The notes: generated by a model not told the origin, from the letters alone. A DNA stretch of 64,000 nucleotides from JANXVR01 sp034667405 (GCA_034667405.1 JAXDJX010000019.1:248001-312000), one strand, 5' to 3'. Counted from the first letter of the stretch, positions 33,933 through 41,126 are shown. A program made the numbers and translations.

Positions 33933-34948
33933 GTATTCATCTCGCGGCCGAGTGCTCCGGCCACCGCTGCGATCTGCCGGCCGAGGTCGGCCATCTCGCT
34001 GGGTAGGAGCGCCTGCGGACCATCGCAGAGGGCCGTCTCCGGATCGTTGTGCACGTCGATCATCACCGCGTCGGCACCAGCAGCCACGGCAGCCAGAGCC
34101 ATAGGCGCCACCAGGTGGCGCTTGCCCACCGCATGGCTGGGGTCGACGATCACCGGAAGGTGAGACTCGTGCTGAGCGACGGCCATCCCCGCCAGGTCCA
34201 GGGTGTTCCGCGTGGAGGGTTCGAACGTTCGGATGCCGCGTTCGCACAGGATGATCTCGGAATTTCCCCGCTGCGCGATGTATTCGGCAGCTTGGAGCCA
34301 CTCATCGATAGTCATCGCGAGGCCGCGCTTGAGCATCACGGGCTTGGCCGTCAGACCGACCTCTTTCAACAGCTCGAAGTTCTGGGAGTTGCGCGTGCCG
34401 ATGCGGATGCAGTCGGCGACCTCGGCGACATGGGCCACCTGCGACACATCGACGATCTCGACGATGATCGGGAGTCCGGTCTCGCGGCGGCACTCGGTCA
34501 GGATCTCGAGTCCCCGTTCCCCGAGACCCTGGAACGAGTACGGCGAGGTCCGCGGCTTGTAGACGTCGCCGCGGAGGATGGTGGCGCCGGCATCCTTCGC
34601 AGCCTTCGTGCAGATCATTGCCTGCTCTTCAGACTCCACCGCGCACGGTCCGGCGATGATGGTGAAGGTGTCGCGCCCGACCGGCGTGGGGCCGACCTTC
34701 ACGGTGGTCGCGGCCGGGTGCAGATCGCGGCTGACCATCTTGTAGGGCTTGCCGATCTGGATGACGTGGTCGACACCGGGGAGTTGAGTGAACGGGATGG
34801 CCTGGAACCTGGCCGTGTCTCCCACAAGGCCCACGACCGTGTGGACGGTGCCCCGGCTCACGAACGCCTCGCCGCCCGCGGCGCGCACCTTGTCGCAAAC
34901 CTGCTCTATGTCGGCCTCTGTGGCCTGTTGCGTCATCACGACGACCAT
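33929..34948 (-). CDS. aroF: 3-deoxy-7-phosphoheptulonate synthase, type I-beta
   Basis: The 339-residue enzyme joins phosphoenolpyruvate and erythrose-4-phosphate, the first step to chorismate and Phe/Tyr/Trp. It has an N-terminal ferredoxin-like regulatory domain (about 1-70) and the catalytic barrel with A-G-P-C-A-V-E-S, R-G-D-V-Y-K-P-R-T-S-P-Y-S-F-Q-G, metal cysteine region and D-P-S-H-A-V-G-K-R. An AGGAGG lies 6 nt before the ATG. The gene sits behind a leader peptide rich in Tyr/Trp/Phe codons and a terminator hairpin, which suggests transcription attenuation by aromatic amino acids. Confidence 0.94.
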   Translation of the reverse strand: MVVVMTQQATEADIEQVCDKVRAAGGEAFVSRGTVHTVVGLVGDTARFQAIPFTQLPGVDHVIQIGKPYKMVSRDLHPAATTVKVGPTPVGRDTFTIIAGPCAVESEEQAMICTKAAKDAGATILRGDVYKPRTSPYSFQGLGERGLEILTECRRETGLPIIVEIVDVSQVAHVAEVADCIRIGTRNSQNFELLKEVGLTAKPVMLKRGLAMTIDEWLQAAEYIAQRGNSEIILCERGIRTFEPSTRNTLDLAGMAVAQHESHLPVIVDPSHAVGKRHLVAPMALAAVAAGADAVMIDVHNDPETALCDGPQALLPSEMADLGRQIAAVAGALGREMNT

Positions 34949-34985
34949 CGCTGACCTCCTGTTTCCCTGGCAGAGGTGCCCGGGG

Positions 34986-35017
34986 AAACGAAAACCCCGG
35001 GTGCTTCGGCCCGGGGT
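34986..35017 (-). terminator. Attenuator terminator of the aroF leader
   Basis: On the minus strand CCCCGGG (35016-35010) pairs with CCCGGGG (35001-34995) around an 8-nt loop and is followed by TTTT-CG-TTT. It sits between the leader peptide and aroF, 38 nt before the aroF start. Its 5' arm also matches GGCCCGG at 35054-35048 in the leader peptide (with CCGGGCC at 35014-35008), so the two helices exclude each other. Confidence 0.8.
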
Positions 35018-35042
35018 CCCTGTGTGCGGTGGCTACAGGTGA

Positions 35043-35096
35043 CTACGCCGGGCCAGGCCCGAAGTAGAAGAACCAGTAGCGGTAGGTGCGTTCCAT
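35043..35096 (-). CDS. aroF leader peptide
   Basis: A 17-codon frame encodes MERTYRYWFFYFGPGPA and ends in TAG. Seven of its residues (positions 5, 7, 8, 9, 10, 11 and 12) are Tyr, Trp or Phe. It lies 94 nt upstream of the DAHP synthase start and 26 nt upstream of the attenuator hairpin. The predicted promoter places the transcription start within a few bases of the ATG, so the peptide is probably translated from a leaderless or near-leaderless mRNA. Stalling at the aromatic codons would leave the antiterminator segment GGCCCGG free; completion would cover it. Confidence 0.82.
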   Translation of the reverse strand: MERTYRYWFFYFGPGPA

Positions 35097-35105
35097 GTCC
35101 GGCAC

Positions 35106-35135
35106 ATCGTGACAGGGTTCGACCATGGATGACAA
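35106..35135 (-). promoter_or_regulatory. Predicted promoter of the aroF leader
   Basis: On the minus strand TTGTCA (35135-35130) matches five of six -35 bases and CACGAT (35111-35106) follows after 18 nt, preceded by TGT as an extended -10. The predicted start is at about 35097-35099, next to the leader ATG at 35096. It lies in the 60-bp gap shared with the divergent thioesterase gene. Confidence 0.45.
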
Positions 35136-35156
35136 GCGCCGGGCTAGGATGCCCCC

Positions 35157-35576
35157 GTGAACCCCCTGACGGACGACCTCGAGCACGTGCTCGCGGACAC
35201 CCCGCTCTACGTGCAAACGGGGATCTCGCTCGAGGGCGCCGAACCGGGGCTGGTGGCCCTATCGTTCAACCCCGGACCGGTGCATAGGAACATCCAAGGC
35301 TTGGTGCATGGAGGCATGCTGGCGTTGCTCGCCGACACCGCGATGGGGCTGGCGGTCCGCACCGAGCTGCCTCCCGGTCGCCCGCACGTGACGGTTCAGC
35401 TGGGGATCCGGTACCTGCGTCCGGTGACCTCCGAACAAGGTTCCCTCATCGCGAACGGTCGAACGACGAAGGTGGGACGAACGCTCGCGTTCGCCACGGC
35501 AGAGATCTCGCTGGCGGACGGCGCGCTCATCGCCACCGCCGACGCGACGATCTCGGTTGCCGAACCCTGGGCTTAG
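35157..35576 (+). CDS. PaaI-type hotdog thioesterase
   Basis: The 139-residue protein has the hotdog thioesterase pattern: N-I-Q-G-L-V-H-G-G-M-L near residues 44-54 (the catalytic region around H-G-G), then A-D-T-A-M-G-L-A, and a C-terminal T-K-V-G-R-T-L-A strand. It would hydrolyse an acyl-CoA in the cytoplasm. Start is a GTG. It is divergent from the aroF leader, and its stop overlaps the stop of the SCP2 gene within TTAG. Confidence 0.87.
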   Translation: MNPLTDDLEHVLADTPLYVQTGISLEGAEPGLVALSFNPGPVHRNIQGLVHGGMLALLADTAMGLAVRTELPPGRPHVTVQLGIRYLRPVTSEQGSLIANGRTTKVGRTLAFATAEISLADGALIATADATISVAEPWA

Positions 35577-35953
35577 TACTCCACGTCGATCGTGGCCATG
35601 GCCACGGGGAGCTGACTCAAGGCGCCTTGGAGGCCCAAGAGCATCCCCATGTTGCCCGCGACCTTGATCTTGCCCGTCATGAACGCGGTGACCGGCGAGA
35701 CGCTGCCCTTCGCCAGGCCCACCGCGGTGTCGTAGCTCTGGCTGATCGTCGCGTCCGGGGAGGGGGCGTCGCCGACGCCCATGTCGATGGTGCCGTCGGC
35801 GATGATGATCCAATACTTGGTCTCGCTGTCCCCGGTGATGACCTGCTGGATCGTGGCCTTCTGGTTCGCGGCGGCTTGCTTGAAGTCGGGACTGGTGTTC
35901 AGGGCGGCCTTCACGGCTTCGGCCCATTCCGTCGAGAGGAACTTCACGGCCAT
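35573..35953 (-). CDS. SCP2 sterol-binding-like domain protein
   Basis: The 126-residue protein is a single SCP2-like domain, with the typical D-A-T-I-S-Q-S-Y near residue 87 and G-K-I-K-V-A-G-N near residue 98. These bind lipids or acyl chains. A long I-I-A-D-G-T-I strand is seen near 51. No signal peptide. It shares its stop tetranucleotide TTAG with the convergent thioesterase, and both could act on acyl substrates, which is inference. Confidence 0.82.
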   Translation of the reverse strand: MAVKFLSTEWAEAVKAALNTSPDFKQAAANQKATIQQVITGDSETKYWIIIADGTIDMGVGDAPSPDATISQSYDTAVGLAKGSVSPVTAFMTGKIKVAGNMGMLLGLQGALSQLPVAMATIDVEY

Positions 35954-35988
35954 GGGTGTTCGCTCCTTGGGTTGGCAGTTCCCGAAGT

Positions 35989-36651
35989 CTAGCGGTCAGC
36001 GTAGAGCTCGGGCTGCGTGATGTGGGTGTCGTCGGCGATGAACCACACGAACCGTTGGTCGCCGACCACCCGGAGGGTGTTCAAGGACGTGTTCGGTGGA
36101 AGGAAGAACAACTCCTGCTGGGGATGCAACCCCAGGACTTGACTCAGGTAGACGTTGATGACGCCGCCGTGGCACACGATCCACACGTCACCGTCAGGGT
36201 GGGCGTCCAACACCGCCTCCACCGCCGGCACGACACGCCCCTGGAATCCGACCTTGCTCTCTGCCCCCGGCGCCAGTTCGAACACCGGGTCCTGCATGAG
36301 GACGCGGCTCGGCATCTCGGGGTGCTCGCCGATCAGCTCCTCGAACTCCTTGAACTCCCAGTCGCCACCGAACCACTCCGCGACATCGTCGACCACCGTG
36401 GCCTTCAGTCCCGTCTCCCGCTCATAAGGAGCAACCGTCTGGCGGGCGCGAGCGAGCGGTGAGACGTAGAGACCGGCGGGACGCGGCATCTTCAGGAGCC
36501 GGCGCGTGAGGATCTCGGCTTGCTCGACCCCGACCTGATCGAGCGGGGGATCGGCCACGAGCCCTCTCGGCGTCTCGAGTTCGCCCGTCGAACTGTGGGA
36601 TGCCCTGCCGTGACGGATGAGATAGAGCCGCCGCTCGCGCCGATCGCTCAT
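35989..36651 (-). CDS. Histidine phosphatase family protein
   Basis: The 220-residue protein has the phosphohistidine motif L-I-R-H-G-R-A near residues 11-17 and the second catalytic histidine in V-C-H-G-G-V near 160. It also has S-P-L-A-R-A-R-Q-T, the conserved arginine region. Members are phosphoglycerate-mutase-like phosphatases with varied substrates. I use ATG at 36651; TTG two codons earlier is possible. It lies 12 nt after the stop of the HTH-domain gene at 36664, so they are likely co-transcribed. Confidence 0.85.
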   Translation of the reverse strand: MSDRRERRLYLIRHGRASHSSTGELETPRGLVADPPLDQVGVEQAEILTRRLLKMPRPAGLYVSPLARARQTVAPYERETGLKATVVDDVAEWFGGDWEFKEFEELIGEHPEMPSRVLMQDPVFELAPGAESKVGFQGRVVPAVEAVLDAHPDGDVWIVCHGGVINVYLSQVLGLHPQQELFFLPPNTSLNTLRVVGDQRFVWFIADDTHITQPELYADR

Positions 36652-36663
36652 GCGCAAGGAATG

Positions 36664-37026
36664 TTACTTGGACGCCTTCGCGGCCCGGCGAGCGTGCCAT
36701 TCGGCGGCGTAGCTCTCGACGTCCTCGCGGAGCCAGATGCGCCCCGACGCCAGAGCGGTCAGCGGCTCGGGGAACGAACCCCGGTCGATGTAGGTGACCA
36801 CCCGGCGCTTATCCCACCCCAGGATCTCGGCGGCCTCCGACACTCCCACGACCTGTGGGATCACCTCCAGAGTCAGCGTCGCGTCGTCACCGACGATCTT
36901 CCGAAGCTCCCGGACGCAGGACGCCTGCGAGGTGCCGGTGACCTCGATATAGGCGGGAGCGTCCAGGATGTGGGCGTACCAGCGTCCGCCGGTTGCCCAG
37001 ACGCGTGCTCGCACCGGCTGATCCAT
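36664..37026 (-). CDS. Excisionase/AlpA-like HTH protein with N-terminal HicB-like segment
   Basis: The 120-residue protein ends in a MerR/AlpA-type helix-turn-helix: V-S-E-A-A-E-I-L-G-W-D-K-R-R-V near residue 62 followed by a wing R-I-W-L-R-E-D-V. The first 55 residues (W-Y-A-H-I-L-D-A-P near 17-25) have a fold pattern similar to HicB-type proteins. It may be a small DNA-binding regulator. No recombinase or toxin is adjacent. It precedes the histidine phosphatase on the same transcript. The HicB-like call is tentative. Confidence 0.6.
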   Translation of the reverse strand: MDQPVRARVWATGGRWYAHILDAPAYIEVTGTSQASCVRELRKIVGDDATLTLEVIPQVVGVSEAAEILGWDKRRVVTYIDRGSFPEPLTALASGRIWLREDVESYAAEWHARRAAKASK

Positions 37027-37080
37027 GCGCCGATGCTATCCCGCCGCGTATGACGCTGTCTCCCTGTTCGCGGGGCTCGG

Positions 37081-37245
37081 TCACCAGCCGCAGCAGGGCA
37101 GGATGTAGTGGCAGTTGGGGCAGCGGTAGTGGGCGTGTTCGGGCTCCATGGGATGGCCGCAGAGGTCGCACGGCAGCCGTTTGGACTCGCTGACCACGAT
37201 GCAATCGGTGCGCTCGGTCCCGATATCGGTCACCGCCTGTTCCAT
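37081..37245 (-). CDS. 54-residue zinc-ribbon protein
   Basis: This short frame encodes 54 residues with C26-x2-C29, C42-x2-C45 and a final C51-C52 pair plus His at 31, 37, 39 and 46, a zinc-ribbon pattern. An AGGA lies 8 nt before the ATG at 37245. An ATG three codons earlier is an alternative. It lies 54 nt upstream of the HTH protein on the same strand. The function is unknown; RNA or protein binding is typical of such ribbons. Confidence 0.7.
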   Translation of the reverse strand: MEQAVTDIGTERTDCIVVSESKRLPCDLCGHPMEPEHAHYRCPNCHYILPCCGW

Positions 37246-37281
37246 GGTCGCCATCCTAGACCCGGGGTCTGACGCGGGGGC

Positions 37282-37569
37282 TCAACCCCCGAACGACGGC
37301 CGGAAGATCCCGAGGCGCTTCAGTTCCCGCTTCCAGCATTCCGTGTGCCAGTGGCGGCGCGAGTCGACATCGCTCGTGGGCACGACCACCAAGTGCCACA
37401 CGCCCGCCCGGACCACATGGTCGCAGCCGGGACACCGATATTCCTTCTGTCCCCCGACGTGTCGAACCTCATAGCCAGGAGCTGACGCCCACGACGGTGC
37501 ATCCGAGCGCGCGGGTGGCGCCTCGGGCTTCTCGAAGAACTGAGGATCGCGGCGGTTCTTCCGTGGCAT
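37282..37569 (-). CDS. Small Cys/His protein, 'ATP/GTP-binding' annotation family
   Basis: The 95-residue protein starts M-P-R-K-N-R-R, has a C-P-G-C-D-H motif near residue 46, and an H-W-H-T-E-C-W near residue 73. It matches small actinobacterial proteins commonly labelled ATP/GTP-binding without evidence of nucleotide binding; the Cys/His pairs suggest a zinc site. The ATG at 37569 is 4 nt past the alpha/beta hydrolase stop and preceded by GAGGAG with no spacer. Confidence 0.65.
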   Translation of the reverse strand: MPRKNRRDPQFFEKPEAPPARSDAPSWASAPGYEVRHVGGQKEYRCPGCDHVVRAGVWHLVVVPTSDVDSRRHWHTECWKRELKRLGIFRPSFGG

Positions 37570-37573
37570 CTCC

Positions 37574-38248
37574 TCAGTGTCCCGCATGCGCGCGCATGAA
37601 GGCCGCGGCCACCGGCGCCAGGGCTGCGCCTGTCTCGCGTGCATCGCGCTTGGCACCGCGAACCTCGAACGAATGCCCGCCGCCCTCGATCGGGTGAAGC
37701 GTCGCGCGCTTCCCGAGTCGCTTCAGCACGGGCTTCAAAACTGCGGGGGTCGCGAACGGGTCGCTGGTCCCTTCGATGAACAGCATGGGAGCCTCGATCG
37801 CGTAGAGATGCTCGTCCCGGACGCGATCGGGCTTACCCGGTGGATGCAAGGGGTATCCCAAGAAGACCAACCCGGCCGCGAGAAGTCCCTCCGCTACCGC
37901 CACCGAGGCCATCCTCCCCCCGAACGATTTGCCACCCATCCAGATGGGCTCCCGCGGTTTCGCGCGCTCCTTGGCCACCCCGAACGCAGCGACCAGCGCG
38001 GCAACCGCCACCGGCGGGCGATCCGGCGACCGCCGCCCGGCCTCCATGTAAGGGAAGTTGACCCGCAGGGCCGCGACGCCTTCGTCTGCGATGGCGCGGG
38101 CGAATCCGGCCAGGAACGGGTGATCCATCCCGGCGCCCGCTCCGTGGGCGATGACGATGGAGGCCCACGCCTTGGCCGGACGGAGGTAGGCGGCGCTGAC
38201 ATCGCCGGATGGCGTGGACACGGTGAGTCGTTCTTCAGGTCCGCTCAT
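37574..38248 (-). CDS. Alpha/beta hydrolase, KANL3/Tex30-like
   Basis: The 224-residue protein has an alpha/beta-hydrolase fold. The oxyanion motif is H-G-A-G-A-G, the nucleophile elbow is G-K-S-F-G-G near residue 107, the acid lies in G-T-S-D-P-F near 162 and the histidine in G-G-G-H-S-F near 191. It is most like the KANL3/Tex30 and dienelactone-hydrolase-like group. Substrate unknown. It is followed after 4 nt by the small Cys/His gene and is divergent from DUF72. Confidence 0.82.
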   Translation of the reverse strand: MSGPEERLTVSTPSGDVSAAYLRPAKAWASIVIAHGAGAGMDHPFLAGFARAIADEGVAALRVNFPYMEAGRRSPDRPPVAVAALVAAFGVAKERAKPREPIWMGGKSFGGRMASVAVAEGLLAAGLVFLGYPLHPPGKPDRVRDEHLYAIEAPMLFIEGTSDPFATPAVLKPVLKRLGKRATLHPIEGGGHSFEVRGAKRDARETGAALAPVAAAFMRAHAGH

Positions 38249-38268
38249 GCCGTGCCATGATGCACGCC

Positions 38269-39000
38269 ATGAGCGGAAGGTTCTACCTGGGCACTTCGGG
38301 ATTCGCGTTCCCCGAATGGAAGCACGACGTCTTCTATCCCGAGGGCACGAAGGATCGCGAGCTGCTCTCCTACTACTCGGGGAAGCTGAGTTCGGTCGAG
38401 ATCAACTACACCTTCCGGCGGTTCCCCAGCGAGAAAACGCTCACGACCTGGCGCGAACAAGCCCAGGACGGTTTCGTGTTCACGCTGAAAGCGAGTCAGA
38501 AGATCACGCACTGGAAGCGGCTGGCCGACGCCGACGACGATGTCCGGGCCTTCCTCGACCGCGCGAAGCTGCTGGGCGACCGGCTGGGATGCGTCCTGTT
38601 CCAATGTCCGCCCAACCTGAAGTACGACCGGGCACTCATCGAAGGGTTCGTCGGGTACCTGCCACCGCCGGGGCCGGGAACACCGACGTTCGCCATGGAA
38701 TTCCGCCACGACTCGTGGGCCGAGGCGAGAGAATTGTTGTTGTCCCAAGGGGTCGCGTGGTGCGTGGCGCAGACGGACGACAAGGACCCGAAACCGGCAG
38801 ATCTCAGCTGGGAGCCCGCCGGGTATCTCCGTTTGCGCAAGAGTGAATACACCGACGAAGAACTCCATGGATGGGCCGCGAAGATCAAGCCCGCACTCGA
38901 ATCAGGCTCCTCGATCTTCTGTTATTTCAAGCATGAGGACGAGGGTGCGAGTCCCCAGATGGCGAAGCGTCTCGAAGACATCTTGCGCTCCAAGGGATGA
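38269..39000 (+). CDS. DUF72 family protein
   Basis: The 243-residue protein has the DUF72 TIM-barrel signature: the start F-Y-L-G-T-S-G-F near residue 4, F-Y-P-E-G, S-V-E-I-N-Y-T-F, and the end A-K-I-K-P, Y-F-K-H-E-D-E-G. The role of DUF72 is unknown. I chose ATG at 38269, which fits the family N-terminus; an ATG four codons earlier is possible. A second, partial copy of its last 24 codons lies at 40669-40743. Confidence 0.85.
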   Translation: MSGRFYLGTSGFAFPEWKHDVFYPEGTKDRELLSYYSGKLSSVEINYTFRRFPSEKTLTTWREQAQDGFVFTLKASQKITHWKRLADADDDVRAFLDRAKLLGDRLGCVLFQCPPNLKYDRALIEGFVGYLPPPGPGTPTFAMEFRHDSWAEARELLLSQGVAWCVAQTDDKDPKPADLSWEPAGYLRLRKSEYTDEELHGWAAKIKPALESGSSIFCYFKHEDEGASPQMAKRLEDILRSKG

Positions 39001-39007
39001 GGCTGAC

Positions 39008-39028
39008 GCGACCCCTTGGTGGGGTCGC
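39008..39028 (+). terminator. Perfect hairpin after DUF72
   Basis: An 8-bp perfect stem GCGACCCC/GGGGTCGC with a 5-nt loop begins 8 nt after the DUF72 stop. There is no T run after it, so it is at best a weak or Rho-assisted terminator. Confidence 0.4.
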
Positions 39029-39033
39029 CGACT

Positions 39034-39052
39034 GGGCAACGGTTTGGGCAAC
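39034..39052. repeat. Direct repeat copy 1, GGGCAAC-N5-GGGCAAC
   Basis: Two 7-mers spaced by 12 nt (start to start). It lies just downstream of DUF72 and, with its flanks, is part of the segment duplicated at 40771-40789. Confidence 0.7.
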
Positions 39053-39181
39053 AGCTTGCGTCGGGCGTCCAGCGCGAACGAGACTGGGGACGTGAAGAAC
39101 CCCCGCGTGCGGCACTCCCGGGACGGCGATGCCGCAGGCGTCCAAGACCGCCTGGCGCCTCTCCCGGTGGCGAGCTGAGCC

Positions 39182-40495
39182 ATGGAGACCCCGCAGACCC
39201 GATACGCGAAGACCCGCGACGGCGTTTACATCGCCTACCAAACGGTGGGCCACGGCCCCATCGACATCGTCTGGCAGTTCGATTGGTTGGGCAACGTCGA
39301 CACCATCTGGGAGTACCGACCCTACGCGGAGTGGTTCCACGGGCTCGCCACGTTCTCTCGGCTGATCCTGCACGACCGTCGCGGAACGGGAGTATCGAGT
39401 CGCAACGTCGACCCCCCCAACCTCGAGACCCGCGTGGCGGACCTGTCCGCCGTGCTGGAGGCAGTCGGCTCCGAGCGGCCGGTCCTCGGCGGGCAATTCG
39501 AAGCCGGCGCGCCCAACGTCTTGTTCGCCGCCACGTTCCCCGAGCGCGTCCACTCCCTCTTCTGGTGGTACCCGGCGCCGCGAACGACCTCGGCGCCCGA
39601 CTACCCCTTCGGTGCGAGCTCGGACATCGTGGCGCGATCCACGCAGGCCACCGTGGATCATTGGGGTACGGACGCCTATGGGTATGCGGCCTATACGGCG
39701 GCAGAGCCGGGGGGCGGATCCATCCCGTGGGGCTGGCTCAGCCGGCAGACCGCCACGCCCGACGTTGCCGTCGAGATGGACCGGATCTACAACGAGACCG
39801 ACGTCCGGGGCGCCATGCCGTCTATCGCCGCGCCCGTGCTCCTGTTGGCTCGCGAGAACGACCGCGACGCGCTCGCGTACCTCGCCACGCTCTTGCGTCA
39901 ACCGCGGATACAACTCTTCCCCGGTGCGGACGAGTTGAAGGTCGACGAGCAGCCCGCGGTGCTCGACGCCATCCGAGAGTTCGTGGGCATCTCTCCTGCC
40001 GCGCCCGAACTGGACACCATCCTGTCGACGGTCTTGTTCACGGACGTCGTCGGATCTACGTCGAAGCAAGCTGAACTGGGGGACCGACGGTACAAGGGGT
40101 TGATCGAACAGCATCACGCGATCGTCCGCGATGCCCTCGAACGCTGGCGCGGTCTCGAGTCTTCCACCGCAGGCGACGGCTTCTATGCAACCTTCGATGG
40201 ACCCGCCCGCGCGATCCGGTGTGCGATGGAGGTCGCGCATCGCGTCATCGACCTCGGCATCGAGATCCGGGCGGGCGTGCACACCGGCGAGTGCGAACTG
40301 ATGGACGGCAAGATCAGCGGACTCACGGTGTCGATCGGGGCGCGGGTTGCCGCGAAAGCCGGCCCCTCCCAGGTATTGATCTCGCAGACGGTCAAGGATC
40401 TCGTCGCCGGTTCCGGCCTCACGTTCGAGGACGCCGGTGAGCACGAGCTGAAGGGTGTTCCGGACCACTGGCGTCTCTATCGGGTCTTGAGCTGA
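39182..40495 (+). CDS. Alpha/beta hydrolase-like domain fused to class III nucleotidyl cyclase
   Basis: The 437-residue protein has an alpha/beta-hydrolase-like domain (about 1-275) and a class III cyclase domain (about 285-437). In the hydrolase part the nucleophile elbow reads G-Q-F-E-A-G instead of G-x-S-x-G, so the serine is lost. The cyclase keeps the first metal aspartate in L-F-T-D-V-V-G-S, a second in G-D-G-F-Y-A-T-F, and the arginine of A-R-V-A-A-K-A. It may make cAMP or cGMP, with the hydrolase fold as a ligand sensor. It is separated from DUF72 by 181 bp containing a repeat and a hairpin. Confidence 0.83.
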   Translation: METPQTRYAKTRDGVYIAYQTVGHGPIDIVWQFDWLGNVDTIWEYRPYAEWFHGLATFSRLILHDRRGTGVSSRNVDPPNLETRVADLSAVLEAVGSERPVLGGQFEAGAPNVLFAATFPERVHSLFWWYPAPRTTSAPDYPFGASSDIVARSTQATVDHWGTDAYGYAAYTAAEPGGGSIPWGWLSRQTATPDVAVEMDRIYNETDVRGAMPSIAAPVLLLARENDRDALAYLATLLRQPRIQLFPGADELKVDEQPAVLDAIREFVGISPAAPELDTILSTVLFTDVVGSTSKQAELGDRRYKGLIEQHHAIVRDALERWRGLESSTAGDGFYATFDGPARAIRCAMEVAHRVIDLGIEIRAGVHTGECELMDGKISGLTVSIGARVAAKAGPSQVLISQTVKDLVAGSGLTFEDAGEHELKGVPDHWRLYRVLS

Positions 40496-40543
40496 CGTTC
40501 GACGACACGGCGGTCGTTAAGGGAAGCGCGAACTAAGGCAATC

Positions 40544-40562
40544 AGGCAACACCTTGGCCAAC
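40544..40562. repeat. Direct repeat copy 2, AGGCAAC-N5-GGCCAAC
   Basis: Same 7-5-7 layout as the other copies, 48 nt after the cyclase stop, within the decayed locus. Confidence 0.65.
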
Positions 40563-40668
40563 ATCAACAACCAGAGACATGTGAAACTGCTGGTCTTTGG
40601 AGGCTTGATACGGAGCAGTACCCATTGCTAGAGTACCGTTGTGCTGCAATGTATCTGGACCATAACGC

Positions 40669-40743
40669 GATCACTTCGAGCACGAGGACGAGGGTGCGAG
40701 TCTGAAGATGGCGAAGCGGTTGGAAGACATCTTGCGCTCCTAA
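40669..40743 (+). pseudogene. C-terminal fragment of a DUF72 paralogue
   Basis: The frame D-H-F-E-H-E-D-E-G-A-S-L-K-M-A-K-R-L-E-D ending in I-L-R-S-stop matches the end of the DUF72 protein at 38929-39000. Several differences are synonymous (the Arg-Leu codons differ), so it derives from a paralogue that diverged under selection before decay, not a recent copy. The rest of the gene is absent and a TAA occurs in frame at 40663. Confidence 0.75.
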
Positions 40744-40770
40744 GAATGAGGCAGATGTGACCTTCCACGG

Positions 40771-40789
40771 GTCCAACGATTTGGGCAAC
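40771..40789. repeat. Direct repeat copy 3, GTCCAAC-N5-GGGCAAC
   Basis: Same 7-5-7 layout, located downstream of the DUF72 fragment at the same relative place as copy 1 behind the intact gene. Confidence 0.65.
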
Positions 40790-40799
40790 GAGCGCGCCT

Positions 40800-41074
40800 C
40801 CTATCACTCGTCCCCCATGGCGCTCGACGGCCGAACGCATCTCGGTGGAGTAGCCGTCGAGGATCGGCCGGAGCACCTCGGGGTCGTGCTGTTCCCCCAG
40901 GGACGTGGACCCCACCAGATCGCAGAACAGGGCGGAGATGATCTTGCGCACCTCACCGGACGAGGCGGACGCGCCGAGGAGCGTCCCGCACCCGTTACAG
41001 AACTTTGCGCCGTCCGGGTTCTCGGTACTGGTCGCCCTCGCGCAGCAGGTCTCGATGGCGCCGTCAGACGACAC
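40800..41074 (-). pseudogene. Truncated zinc-ribbon/class III cyclase remnant
   Basis: On the minus strand the frame from about 41074 encodes a partial zinc ribbon (E-N-P-D-G-A-K-F-C-N-G-C-G near residues 17-29) and then the first part of a class III cyclase (I-I-S-A-L-F-C-D-L-V-G-S-T and M-R-S-A-V-E-R-H-G-G). The sequence after that, where G-D-A/G with the second metal aspartate should follow, is lost. The first Cys pair of the ribbon is disrupted. It is a 5' remnant, probably of a cyclase/ATPase gene. Confidence 0.75.
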
Positions 41075-41107
41075 CGGCCCTCGGGGGGCCGGTCTATTTT
41101 CCAGATC

Positions 41108-41126
41108 AGGCAACGTTCTGGGCAAC
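41108..41126. repeat. Direct repeat copy 4, AGGCAAC-N5-GGGCAAC
   Basis: Same 7-5-7 layout, between the cyclase remnant and the membrane protein gene. Confidence 0.65.

Noticed and set aside
39008..39028. A strong Rho-independent terminator after DUF72
   Set aside because: The hairpin is perfect but lacks a T run, so it is only listed as a weak candidate.
38927..40468. A 513-codon minus-strand frame
   Set aside because: It spans the DUF72 end, the gap and the cyclase gene in antisense. Its domains are not recognisable.
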